Shown: positions 26,066-34,979 of the stretch, piece by piece
Numbering within the stretch: the first letter of the stretch is position 1
How the letters are laid out: each line of letters starts with the position of its first letter
The notes under the pieces: model-generated
What the model saw: only the letters and a program-made list of their open reading frames with translations
Database searches by the model: none
Told to the model about the DNA's origin: nothing
Made by a program: the position numbers and the translations under genes
From: Halobacteriales archaeon QS_1_69_70
Lineage (GTDB): Archaea > Halobacteriota > Halobacteria > Halobacteriales > Haloarculaceae
Reading direction: 5' to 3'
Assembly: GCA_003021005.1 (NCBI GenBank)
Contig: PXRI01000007.1
Location: 2,155-40,599, forward strand
Length of the DNA: 38,445 nucleotides

Positions 26066-26899
26066 CTACGCGACCCCGCCGGGGCTCCCGGCACCGATCG
26101 TTGTGGCCCGCGGCGCCGTGTCGCGGGGCGGCGCCGAGCCGGGCGCGGTCCCGGCGACCGCCGGTGAGGCCGACTGCTGGACGGCGGGACCGGGCGGGCG
26201 CAGCCGGGCCGTCGAGCCGGCGGGGGACTGCTGGAGCAGGAGCCGGATCTGGCCGAGGTAGGGGACCCGGAACTCGGCCGTCCCGATGACCCACGCCGGC
26301 TTGACCGGCGCGGACAGCCCCGTGACCTGGTCGTAGTGGTCGTTCGTGGCGTCGTTGTCGCCCTTCGTGATGAAGCCGGCGTGCGGTGCCGGGCAGTACC
26401 GGAGCGCCCGACAGCTGTCGGCGTTGCCCACGGCGTCGGGGTTCGCCCGGCCGTACCAGTTCTCGCCGTCCTCGACCCACAGCATCGCCCGGTGGATCAC
26501 CGGGGTATAGCGACTCGAGCCGTCACGGTTGTACACGATGACGTCGCCCGGCCGGTTGAACTCGGCGTAGTCGAGTTCCGCGGCGCGGTCCGCGGGCACG
26601 ACGCCGGTCGACTCGCCGGCGTGGCTCGGTGCCGCGTCGGGCACGAACCGGTCTTCGGACATGACGAACACGAGGTCGCCGCGCTCCATGTTCGGCTCCA
26701 TGCTGCTGGACTCGACGGCGACCATCGGCGGCCAGATGCCGCTGGCGGCGAAGAGCAGCAGGCCGACCAGAAGGACCGCCCCGACGCTCGTGACGACGTC
26801 CCGGACGTACACCGCCGGGGTTTCCTCCGTGGTCCAGAACCACCGCAGCCAGCCGACCACTCCGGACGGGTCCTCGGTCCCGTCCCCTGCCTCGCTCAT
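26066..26899 (-). CDS. archaeal signal peptidase I (Sec11-type)
   Basis: This 277-aa membrane protease removes Sec signal peptides outside the cell membrane. The start MSEAGDGTEDPSG (ATG 26899) leaves a cytoplasmic N-terminus and one clear transmembrane segment (about residues 38-58). The catalytic Ser is S66 in VESSSMEPNMERGD. As in ER/archaeal enzymes, His replaces the bacterial Lys: H136 in YTPVIHRAM. The box KGDNDATND follows at about 180. The C-terminal ~45 residues are Pro/Ala/Gly-rich and appear disordered. It is divergent from polD1 with 78 bases between starts. TATA-like TTCAAAC at about 26925-26931 fits leaderless transcription. Confidence 0.9.
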   Translation of the reverse strand: MSEAGDGTEDPSGVVGWLRWFWTTEETPAVYVRDVVTSVGAVLLVGLLLFAASGIWPPMVAVESSSMEPNMERGDLVFVMSEDRFVPDAAPSHAGESTGVVPADRAAELDYAEFNRPGDVIVYNRDGSSRYTPVIHRAMLWVEDGENWYGRANPDAVGNADSCRALRYCPAPHAGFITKGDNDATNDHYDQVTGLSAPVKPAWVIGTAEFRVPYLGQIRLLLQQSPAGSTARLRPPGPAVQQSASPAVAGTAPGSAPPRDTAPRATTIGAGSPGGVA

Positions 26900-26977
26900 T
26901 GTGCGGCTTTGCGACCCGCGCCGTTTGAACGTTCTGGGTTCCGCTACCCTTTTGCCGGCCGGCGGTGACCCCCCACT

Positions 26978-28588
26978 GTGCCGCTCGAGGAGCCGGCGCG
27001 GCTGGCCAGGGACCTCGCCAGCCACGGCTTCACCGCCGACCGGGAGGCCATCACGCTGCTGGCCGGCGCCGAGGACCCCGAGTCCGCGCTCCGGGTGGCC
27101 GTCGAGGCCGCGTCCGAGGACGAACTGAAGCTCTCGGCGGCCGCCGTCCGGGACGCACTCGAGGCGGGGCCGCGGGGCCGCCGCGACCCGATATCGGACG
27201 GGGCGGCCACCCCCGCCGGCTCGACCGGGGACGCGGCTGGGGCCGGCCGTGGGAGCACCAGGTCGAACCCCTCCGTTTCGGGTGGAGACGGGGGTGTCAG
27301 ACGCCCGTCCGACGGCGGGGGCGCTCCAGTTGAAACGGAGGGGTCCGGCGGGGCGGTGGATGGTGGCGGGCGGACCGTCGACCCGCGGTCGCTTTCGGTC
27401 GGCAATGACATGACCGGACGATCGACCGGAACCGGCGAGTACGGCGACTTCGTGGCGACGTTCCGGGACCGCTACGAGCGGCTCGCCGGGCAGCTCCGGG
27501 GGCGGGTCGCCCACCGGAACGCCGCCGCCCTCGAGGCGAGCCCCGGCGGCGGCGAAGCCGGGATGGTCGGGATGATCGCGGACATCAGTTCCACGAAGAA
27601 CGGCCACTGGATCGTCGACCTCGAGGACACGACCGATATCTTCCCGTGTCTCGTGATGAAGGACAAACCCGTCGCCGGCGTCGTCGACGAACTCCTCCAC
27701 GACGAGGTCGTCGCCGTCGAGGGCGCACTCTCCGAGGACGGCAAGATCCTGTTCGTCGACGACCTGCACTTCCCGAACGTCCCCCGGACCTTCGAGCCCT
27801 CGACGGCCGACCGGCCGGTGCAGGCGGCGCTCGTAAGCGACGTCCACGTCGGGAGCCAGGAGTTCATGGCTGACGCCTGGCAGCGGTTCGCCGCGTGGCT
27901 CCACACCGGGGCGGCCGAGCGCATCGAGTACCTGCTCGTCGCCGGCGACATGGTGGAGGGCGTCGGCGTCTACCCCGGCCAGGACGAGCAACTCGACATC
28001 GTCGACGTCTTCGCCCAGTACGAGGCGTTCGCGGAGTACCTCGCCGAGGTCCCCGGCGACCTGGAAATCGTGATGATCCCGGGCAACCACGACGCCGTCC
28101 GGCTGGCGGAGCCCCAGCCGGGCTTCCAGGAGGACCTCCGGGAGATCATGGCGGTCCACGACGCCCGCGTCGTCTCGAACCCCGCCGTCGTCACCATAGA
28201 GGGCGTCTCGATCCTCATGTACCACGGCGTCTCGCTGGACGAGGTCATCGCCGAACTCCCGGAGGCGAAGGCCAGCTACGACGACCCCCAGAAGGCGATG
28301 TACCAGCTGTTGAAGAAGCGCCACGTCGCCCCGCAGTTCGGCGGCCACACCCGGCTGGCGCCCGAAGACCGGGACTACCTCGTGGTCGACGAGGTCCCCG
28401 ACGTCTTCCACACCGGCCACGTCCACAAGCTCGGCTGGGGGAAGTACCGGGGCGTCCTCGCCGTCAACTCCGGCTGCTGGCAGGCCCAGACGGAGTTCCA
28501 GAAGCGCGTCAACATCGACCCCGACGCCGGCTACGCGCCCGTGCTCGACCTCGAGACCCTCGAGTTGACCGTCCACAAGTTCGCCTGA
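26978..28588 (+). CDS. polD1: DNA polymerase D small subunit DP1
   Basis: This 536-aa protein (GTG start at 26978, with CCCTTTTGCC about 28 bases upstream) is the 3'-5' exonuclease subunit of the replicative polymerase PolD. The N-terminal domain (1-65) is the helical interaction region. Residues about 66-150 are a Gly/Ser/Thr-rich linker. The OB-fold (about 195-265) is followed by the calcineurin-like phosphoesterase core: VSDVHVGSQEF (287-297), VAGDMVEG (321-328), MIPGNHDAVR (366-375), MYHGVSLDE, and TGHVHKLG. All metal-binding His/Asp motifs are present, so the nuclease should be active. The linker DNA carries two inverted ORB-like boxes (27265-27289 and 27324-27346). The large-subunit gene lies about 1 kb downstream on the same strand. 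Confidence 0.95.
   Translation: MPLEEPARLARDLASHGFTADREAITLLAGAEDPESALRVAVEAASEDELKLSAAAVRDALEAGPRGRRDPISDGAATPAGSTGDAAGAGRGSTRSNPSVSGGDGGVRRPSDGGGAPVETEGSGGAVDGGGRTVDPRSLSVGNDMTGRSTGTGEYGDFVATFRDRYERLAGQLRGRVAHRNAAALEASPGGGEAGMVGMIADISSTKNGHWIVDLEDTTDIFPCLVMKDKPVAGVVDELLHDEVVAVEGALSEDGKILFVDDLHFPNVPRTFEPSTADRPVQAALVSDVHVGSQEFMADAWQRFAAWLHTGAAERIEYLLVAGDMVEGVGVYPGQDEQLDIVDVFAQYEAFAEYLAEVPGDLEIVMIPGNHDAVRLAEPQPGFQEDLREIMAVHDARVVSNPAVVTIEGVSILMYHGVSLDEVIAELPEAKASYDDPQKAMYQLLKKRHVAPQFGGHTRLAPEDRDYLVVDEVPDVFHTGHVHKLGWGKYRGVLAVNSGCWQAQTEFQKRVNIDPDAGYAPVLDLETLELTVHKFA
27265..27289 (-). promoter_or_regulatory. ORB-like element inside polD1 (left, minus strand)
   Basis: The minus strand reads CTCCACCCGAAACGGAGGGG then TTC. 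It shares CTCCA and GAAACGGAGGGGT with the right-hand box, in inverted orientation with G-strings facing outward. It lies in the DP1 linker codons (about 96-104). Confidence 0.65.
27324..27346 (+). promoter_or_regulatory. ORB-like element inside polD1 (right, plus strand)
   Basis: The plus strand reads CTCCAGTTGAAACGGAGGGG then TCC, matching the archaeal ORB layout. It is the inverted partner of 27265-27289, about 57 bases centre to centre, and lies in DP1 linker codons about 116-123. Confidence 0.65.
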
Positions 28589-28607
28589 GCCGGAACCGGA
28601 TCGGCGC

Positions 28608-28858
28608 CGGTCGCGGGCCTTTGTCAGTGTGGATCGCGGGCTACTGTCAGCGCCTCAACCGGGCCTTTTTGGGTGCGGACGGCGGGCAATTGTCGGCGTC
28701 GGAACCAGGCCCTGGGGTGCGCCGGAAGCGGACCATTGTCAGCGCCGGAAGCGGGCCCTGGCCTGCGCCGAAACCGCGCTTCTGTCTGTGCCGTAACCAC
28801 GCCCCGGCCTGCCGTAACCACGCCCCGGCCTGCGCCGGAAGCGGGGCCTATTCGGGTA
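28608..28858 (+). repeat. degenerate tandem array, about 11 units of 23 bp
   Basis: Units begin at 28608, 28631, 28654, 28677, 28700, 28723, 28746, 28769, 28792, 28813 and 28836. All but the ninth (21 bp) are exactly 23 bases. The consensus is about CGGAACCGGGCC followed by a variable CTTGTCAG/CTGGCCTG part and CGC. The sequence drifts but the period is kept. 23 is not a multiple of 3, so it is not a coding repeat. There are no unique spacers, so it is not CRISPR. Confidence 0.8.
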
Positions 28859-28923
28859 TCCGACGGGCGACCGGTATAAACGGAGCGGCAAACCACGGTA
28901 TGGGACGGTGTCACATCGTCAGC

Positions 28924-28932
28924 GTTATATAG
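28924..28932 (+). promoter_or_regulatory. TATA box of the 53-aa protein gene
   Basis: GTTATATAG lies 23-31 bases before ATG 28955, the leaderless spacing. Confidence 0.6.
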
Positions 28933-28954
28933 CCGTTGTCGACTACCCGCAGCC

Positions 28955-29116
28955 ATGGCACCGGATACGGCCGCCACGGTCCCGGAGTCCGACTGCGAGG
29001 TGATGGCGTCAGTCGAGGGTGACACCGACGGGGAGCGACTCATCATCGCGGACCTCTGTCGGGACGATGCCTGGCTCTCCATGCCCACGGACGTGACCGT
29101 CGAGACGGTCCGGTGA
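28955..29116 (+). CDS. 53-aa acidic haloarchaeal protein (DUF7556-like)
   Basis: This 53-aa protein reads MAPDTAATVPESDCEVMASV, continues GERLIIADLCRDDAWLSMP and ends TVETVR. It is acidic and has no transmembrane segment. I recall haloarchaeal proteins of this length with CEVMAS...IAD..DDAWLS, annotated DUF7556; the assignment is from memory. A well-placed TATA box and good codon usage support it as real. Function is unknown. The next gene starts 63 bases later with its own promoter. Confidence 0.7.
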   Translation: MAPDTAATVPESDCEVMASVEGDTDGERLIIADLCRDDAWLSMPTDVTVETVR

Positions 29117-29149
29117 CCGGCTGGCCGTCGCCAGGGAGAGGCCGCACAC

Positions 29150-29157
29150 CTTTTTGA
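29150..29157 (+). promoter_or_regulatory. TATA-like promoter of the PPC-polD2 unit
   Basis: CTTTTTGA lies about 23-30 bases before ATG 29180. No other promoter is seen before polD2, whose ATG directly follows the PPC gene's stop. Confidence 0.45.
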
Positions 29158-29179
29158 CAACCCACGTCGTGGCACCCGC

Positions 29180-29647
29180 ATGGACTACCGACGCGTGTCG
29201 GGCGGCCGGAAGTACGTCGCCCGTCTGGCGCACGGCCGGGACTGGCGCGGCCAGATCGAGGCCTTCGCCGACGCCGAGGACATCGACGCCGCGTTCTTCG
29301 TCGGCCTCGGGGCCGTCCAGGACGCCACGCTGTCGTTCTACGACCAGGACGCTCAGACGTACCAGTCCGTGGCCTTCGAGGAGCCGTTCGAGGTGACTGC
29401 CGCCGTGGGGAACATCTCCCACCCCGAGGACGGGGGCGGGAGTCCATCGAGCGATGGGACGGCCGCCGAGGAACGCGAGCGGTTCGCCCACACACACGTC
29501 ACGCTCACGCGGCCGGACGGCAGCGCCATCGGCGGCCACCTCGAAGCCGCGACCACTTTCGCCGGTGAGCTGTACGTCAGGGAGTTCGAAACCCCCCTCG
29601 AGCGGGCCCACGACGAGACCACCGACCTCGACCTCTGGCCACTGTAG
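29180..29647 (+). CDS. PPC (DUF296) domain DNA-binding protein
   Basis: This 155-aa protein has the PPC/DUF296 fold found in archaeal and bacterial single-domain proteins and in plant AT-hook proteins. Visible features are the opening YVARLAHGRDWRGQIEAFA, FFVGLGAVQDATLSFYD (about 39-55), a Gly/Ser loop (about 84-91) and FAHTHVTLTRPDGSAIGGHL (about 101-120), which holds the conserved His residues and GGHL. Archaeal members are trimeric and described as putative DNA-binding. The stop codon is immediately followed by the polD2 ATG (TAGATG), so the two are co-transcribed and perhaps functionally linked to replication. Confidence 0.88.
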   Translation: MDYRRVSGGRKYVARLAHGRDWRGQIEAFADAEDIDAAFFVGLGAVQDATLSFYDQDAQTYQSVAFEEPFEVTAAVGNISHPEDGGGSPSSDGTAAEERERFAHTHVTLTRPDGSAIGGHLEAATTFAGELYVREFETPLERAHDETTDLDLWPL

Positions 29648-30579
29648 ATGCGGGCCGACGACGAGCGGTACTTCGAGCGGCTCGAAGCGGGCCTCGAGGA
29701 CGCCCTCGCGGTGGCGCGACGGGCCAGGGAGCGGGGCGGCGACCCCAGCGACGACGTCGAGATCCCGATCGCGAAGGACATGGCCGACCGCGTCGAGAAC
29801 ATCCTCGACATCGACGGCGTCGCCGAGCGCGTCCGCGAGCTGGAAGCCGACCCCGACCGGACCCGCGAGGAGGCCGCCCTCGCGCTGGCCGCGGACTTCG
29901 CGGAGGGCACCGTCGGCGACTACGATACCCCCGCCGGCAAGGTCGAGGGCGCCGTCCGCACCGCCGTCGCGCTCCTGACCGAGGGCGTCGTCGCCGCCCC
30001 GATCGAGGGCATCGACCGCGTGGAACTCCTGGAGAACGACGACGGCACCGAGTTCATCAACATCTACTACGCCGGGCCGATCCGGTCCGCGGGCGGGACC
30101 GCCCAGGCGCTGTCGGTACTGGTCGCCGACTACACCCGGACGCTCGTCGGCGTCGACGAGTTCAAACCCCGCCGGTCGGAGGTCGAACGGTACGCCGAGG
30201 AGCTGGCGCTGTACGGCGACGAGACCGGCCTCCAGTACGCCCCCTCGGACGTCGAGGCGAAGTTCATCGCCCGAAACCTCCCCATCATGCTCGACGGGGA
30301 GGCCACCGGCGGCGAGGCGGTCTCCGGCTTCCGGGACCTCCAGCGGGTCGACACCAACCACGCCCGCGGGGGGATGTGTCTCGTGCTCGGGGAGGGCATC
30401 GCCCAGAAGGCCCCGAAGATCCAGCGGTACACCCGCCAGCTCGAGGCGGTGCAGTGGCCGTGGCTCCAGGCCCTCATCGACGGCGACTACGGCACCTCCG
30501 ACGGCGCGGGCGAGGGCGTCGACGACGCCGCGGCGGCGGCGCCGGGTGCGGATGCCGACCCCGGCGACAGGTCCGACGA

Positions 30580-30720
30580 CTCCGGCAACTCATCCAACCA
30601 CACCGACGACTCCTCCGACGGCGCCGGCAACTCATCCAACCACACCGACGACTCCTCCGACGACGCTGGCGACTCGTCCGACCACGCCGGCCACTCGTCC
30701 CACTCCTCCGAGAGCGCTCC
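30580..30720 (+). repeat. short tandem repeats coding a Ser/Asn/His/Asp linker in DP2
   Basis: Units of about 45 bases (GGCAACTCATCCAACCACAC, then CGACGACTCCTCCGAC) recur two to three times with drift. They encode NSSNHTDDSSD repeats in a low-complexity insertion. Confidence 0.65.
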
Positions 30721-32671
30721 CGACGCAGGATCGGCGACCGGCGATGGGACCGACGCCGGCGGGCCGCCCCGGCCGCCGTCCTCGAAGAAGTACCTCCGGG
30801 ACCTCATCGCCGGCCGGCCGGTGCTGGGCCATCCCTCGGAACCGGGCGGGTTCCGGCTCCGGTACGGCCGCGCCCGCAACCACGGGTTCGCCACGGCGGG
30901 CGTCCACCCGGCGACGATGCACCTGGTCGACGACTTCCTCGCGCCCGGCACCCAGCTCAAGACCGAGCGGCCGGGGAAGGCCGCCGGCGTCGTCCCGGTC
31001 GACTCCATCGAGGGCCCGACCGTGAAGCTCGCGAACGGGGACGTCCGTCGGATCGACGACCCCGCCGAGGCACTGGCTATCCGTAACGGGGTCGAGGCCA
31101 TCCTGGACCTGGGCGAGTACCTCGTCAACTACGGGGAGTTCGTCGAGAACAACCACCCGCTGTCGCCCGCCGCCTACGCGCCGGAGTGGTGGCGCCGCGA
31201 CCTCGCGGCCGCCGGTGCCGACGTCCAGGCCCTCGCAGACTCGCCGCGGGTGGACCTCGAACACCCCGCCGCCGGGCAGGCGCTGGCCTGGACCGACGAG
31301 TACGACTCGCCGCTGCACCCCGAGTACACCTACCTCTGGCACGACCTGGACGTCGATCGGTTCGACGCCCTGGCGACGGCCGCGAGCGAGGGGTACTGGG
31401 CCGAAGCGGACGGTTCCGCCGTCGGCCAATCAGACACGGTCGCGGAGACAGACATGGACCCCGGCGATGCCGACGACCGGACGCTCCTCATGCCTCGGCG
31501 CGAACCGGTCCGTGAGGCGCTGGAGGTCCTCCTCGTCGAGCACGAGCAGCGCGAGGACACCATCACCGTCCCCGACGCCCTCCCGCTCGTCCGCTCGCTC
31601 GGCCTCACCGACGACCTCTCGAAACCCTGGTCGCTCGCGGACCTGTCCGCGAACGCCCGGACGTACGCAGAGGGCGACAACGCAATCGAGGCAGTCAACG
31701 AAGTGGCGCCTTTCGCGGTCCGGGAGCGGGCCCCGACGCGGGTCGGGTGCCGGATGGGCCGCCCCGAGAAGTCCGAGAAGCGCGACCTCTCGCCGGCGGT
31801 CCACACGCTGTTTCCCATCGGCGAGGCCGGCGGCGCCCAGCGGGACGTCGCCGCCGCCGGCAACTACGCCGAGACGATGCAGGACACGCCCGGCCTGGTC
31901 GACGTCCAGATCGCCCGGCGGCGCTGTCCGGACTGCGGAACCGCGACCCACCGGGCGCGGTGTCCGGACTGCAACGGCGTGACCGAGCCGCAGTACGTCT
32001 GCCGGAGCTGCGACGTCGACGTCGAACCGGACGGGTCCGGGGGCGCGGTCTGTCCGCGCTGCGAGCGGGAGGCCGACGCCGTCCAGCGGAAGACCGTCGA
32101 CGTCGACGAGGAGTACCGGTCGGCGCTCGACGCCGTCGCCGAGCGGGCGAACGCCTTCGACGTCCTGAAGGGCGTGAAGGGGCTCACCTCGGCGGAGAAG
32201 GTCCCCGAGCCGATCGAGAAGGGCGTCCTGCGCGCAAAGCACGACGTCTCGGCGTTCAAGGACGGCACCGTCCGGTACGACATGACCGACCTCCCGGTCA
32301 CGTCGGTCCGACCCCGGGAGCTGGACGTGAGCCCGGACCGGCTGCGCTCGCTCGGCTACGAGACCGACGTCCACGGCGACCCGCTCGCCCACGCCGACCA
32401 GCTCGTCGAGCTCCGCGTCCAGGACGTCGTGCTCTCGGAGGGCGCCGCCGAGCACGTGATGCGGACCGCCGACTTCGTCGACGACCTCCTCACGCAGTAC
32501 TACGGGCTGGAGCCGTACTACGAGGCCGACGAGTGCGACGACCTCGTCGGCGAACTCGTCTTCGGGATGGCGCCGCACACCTCCGCCGCCGTCGTCGGGC
32601 GGGTGATCGGTTATACGTCCGCGTCCGTGGGCTACGCGCATCCGTACTTCCACGCCGCGAAGCGTCGCAAC

Positions 32672-34222
32672 TGCTTCCACCCGCAGACGAAGCTGTGGTT
32701 CGTGGACGAGGACGGAGCCACCCGCCACGAGGATATCGAGTCGTTCGTCGAGGAACGACTCGGCGAAGGGACGGTGGAGCGAGACGACTTCGGAACGCTC
32801 GTCGCACAGCTCGACGACGCCGAACCCGTTCCCCGCGTACCGTCGATGTCTGACGACGGCTCCCAGTCACTCCAGTCGGTCGATGCAGTGAGCAAACACC
32901 CCGCTCCGGACCACATGGTCCGAATCACGACCGGGTCGGGTCGGGAACTCACCGTCACCCCCGACCACGGAGTTCACGTCTACGACGCGGAACTCGGTCG
33001 AATCGTCTCGGCCGAGGCCCGCGAACTGGACACCACCTGTCGGCTCGTCACGCCGCGAGACCTCGACAGCGTCACCTGCGTCGAACCCGAACGCCAGTTT
33101 GATCTCCTCGCTGCGTTCATCGACGAGCCGAGCATCGACCTCGACCGTCTGATGGTGAAGGGCCTCGACAAGGATGGACTCTACGAGCTGTTCACCGACC
33201 GTCTCGCGGCCGACTGGGACGGACAGTTCTATCCACTTCGGAGCACCGCCGCACACCTCGGCCTCACGAAGAAGCGGCTCAGCAACTACCTCTATCGGGA
33301 GAGTATCCCGCTCGGAATCCTGGCGGAGTTCTTCGACACGTCCGAGGCCCTTCTCGAGTTCGTCCCCGACAACGTCCGGTTGGGGATGAAGCGGGATGGA
33401 GCCGAAATCGATCGGACCATCGAACTCGACGAGCGGGTCGCAACGCTTTTCGGCTACTACGCGGCCGATGGGTTCGCCAGGTCCCAGGAAACATCAAAAG
33501 GGACGATCCACCAGACGACTATCTGTGGGACCGAAGCCGAATCCCGCGAGTTCTTCCTGGACGTGCTCCGCGAGGAGTTCGGCGTCGACCCCTACGAGGA
33601 GAACGACGCGAAGGTGACGGTGTCCGGGCGATGTCTCCGGACCTTCCTCGACCAGGTTCTGGATGCCGGAACCGCCGCCCATACGAAACGAGTCCCCCAG
33701 CCGATCTTCGCCGCGCCCGACCACATCATCGGTGCGTACCTCAGCGGGTACTTCAGCGGCGACGGCACTGCCGACGCCCAGACAGCCCGCGTGGTTGCCA
33801 CCACGGTGAGTCGCGAACTCAAATCGGACGTACTCGGGCTCCTCACACGACTCGGTATCAGCGCCCAGGTGAACCATCGTCCGCAGGTCCCACTCCGCGA
33901 GCAGTTCCCCGAGTTCTACGATGTGGACGACGACTCCCTGTCCCGACGAGGATACGTGATAACCGTCTCGCGAGACGACGCCGTCCGCTTCGCGGACGTG
34001 TCCGGGTTCCATCTCTCGCGAAAGGACCGAACGCTGAACGAACAGGTCACCGACGTTCGCCCCGCCGATAGGACGGCGTACTGCTACGATGGGGGGACCG
34101 ACGACTACCTGCTCGACCCCGTCTCGGAGGTCGAATACGTCGCATCTGACGTAGACCACGTGTACTGTCTCACGGTCGAGGAGACCCACTCGGTCATCGC
34201 GGACGACCTGTCCGCTCGCCAG
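32672..34222 (+). mobile_element. intein in DP2 with LAGLIDADG homing endonuclease
   Basis: A 517-aa intein interrupts RRN|CDGDEDC at the conserved catalytic motif, the Pol-II insertion site. It starts with Cys (block A, CFHPQTKLWFVDEDG) and has block B (ELTVTPDHGVHVYD with the Thr and His). Two DOD endonuclease motifs follow, LFGYYAADG (about DP2 residue 1268) and LSGYFSGDG, with an extra helix-turn-helix-like STAAHLGLTKKRLSNYL. Block F is VYCLTVEETHSVIADD. The last residue is Gln (LSARQ) and the +1 extein residue is Cys. Gln at this place is known from Pyrococcus Pol-II inteins. Both endonuclease motifs keep their acidic residue, so homing may still work. The GC content is visibly lower than in the host gene. 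Confidence 0.93.
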
Positions 34223-34979
34223 TGCGACGGCGACGAGGACTGCGTCATGCTCCTTCTGGACGGCCTGCTAAACTTCTCGAAGACGTTCCTGCCGGACCGT
34301 CGGGGCGGTCGAATGGACGCACCCCTCGTCATGTCCTCGCGGATCGACCCGGCGGAGATCGACGACGAGGCGCACAACGTGGACATCGAGACGGCGTATC
34401 CCCGGGCGTTCTACGAGGCGACCCGGGAGATGGCCGACCCGGAGGAGGTGGCGGACCTCGTCCGGCTCGGCGAGGACACGGTCGGGACCGACGGGCAGTA
34501 CCGCGGCTTCCGGCACACCCACGACACCGGCGACATCGCGCTCGGCCCGGACCTGTCGGCGTACAAGACGCTGGGCAGCATGATGGAGAAGATGGACGCC
34601 CAGCTCGAGCTGTCGCGGAAGCTCCGGTCGGTCGACGAGGGACTGCGGGGAGACCTACCGGCGGATGCCGCTGTCCGGCGACTGCCGGGTTTGCGGCGGC
34701 GACGTGAACCTCACGGTCCACGAGGGCTCCGTGAACAAGTACATGGACACCGCGCTGCGGGTCGCCGAGGAGTACGACTGCCGGGAGTACACGAAACAGC
34801 GGCTCAAGATCCTGGATCGCTCGCTGGAGTCCATCTTCGAGGACGACACGAACAAACAGAGCGGGATCGCGGACTTCATGTAGCGGTCACCCAAGTCGGT
34901 ACGGTCCGGGGACGTCGGCAGGGTCGTTCGACGTGGCCACGGGGCGAGCACGTCGGTAACGCCGCTCGGAGGCCCGTCG

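Larger units (their letters stand above)
28589..28954. other. 366-base intergenic region after polD1 with 23-bp periodic array
   Basis: There is no gene. It is dominated by the tandem array at 28608-28858; the end holds the TATA box GTTATATAG at 28924-28932 for the next gene. Confidence 0.6.
29648..34883 (+). pseudogene. polD2: DNA polymerase D large subunit DP2, intein-containing, with internal deletion and frameshift near the 3' end
   Basis: DP2 is the catalytic subunit of the replicative PolD. Before the intein are the conserved N-terminal region (YYAGPIRSAGGTAQALSVLVADY), a Ser/Asp/Asn/His-rich linker (about residues 280-378), PEKSEKR, zinc fingers (CPDCGTATHRARCPDC...CRSC...CPRC, about 758-806) and HPYFHAAKRRN. 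The intein spans 1009-1525. The catalytic CDGDEDC motif and LNFSKTFLPDRRGGRMDAPL follow it. After SRKLRSVDE (ending 34639) the frame is lost. The proper ending continues in another frame: CGETYRRMPLSGDC...CGGDVNL...NKQSGIADFM, stop 34883. About 31 conserved codons are missing (2 modulo 3, for example 92 bases). Because DP2 should be essential, a sequence error or a variant subpopulation is plausible. Confidence 0.92.

Noticed and set aside
28608-28858. CRISPR array
   Set aside because: Units are directly adjacent with no unique spacers, 23 bp is too short, and there are no cas genes.
34665-34883. 72-codon frame starting MPLSGDCRVC as a separate small zinc protein
   Set aside because: Its sequence is the conserved C-terminus of DP2 displaced by the frameshift, not an independent gene.
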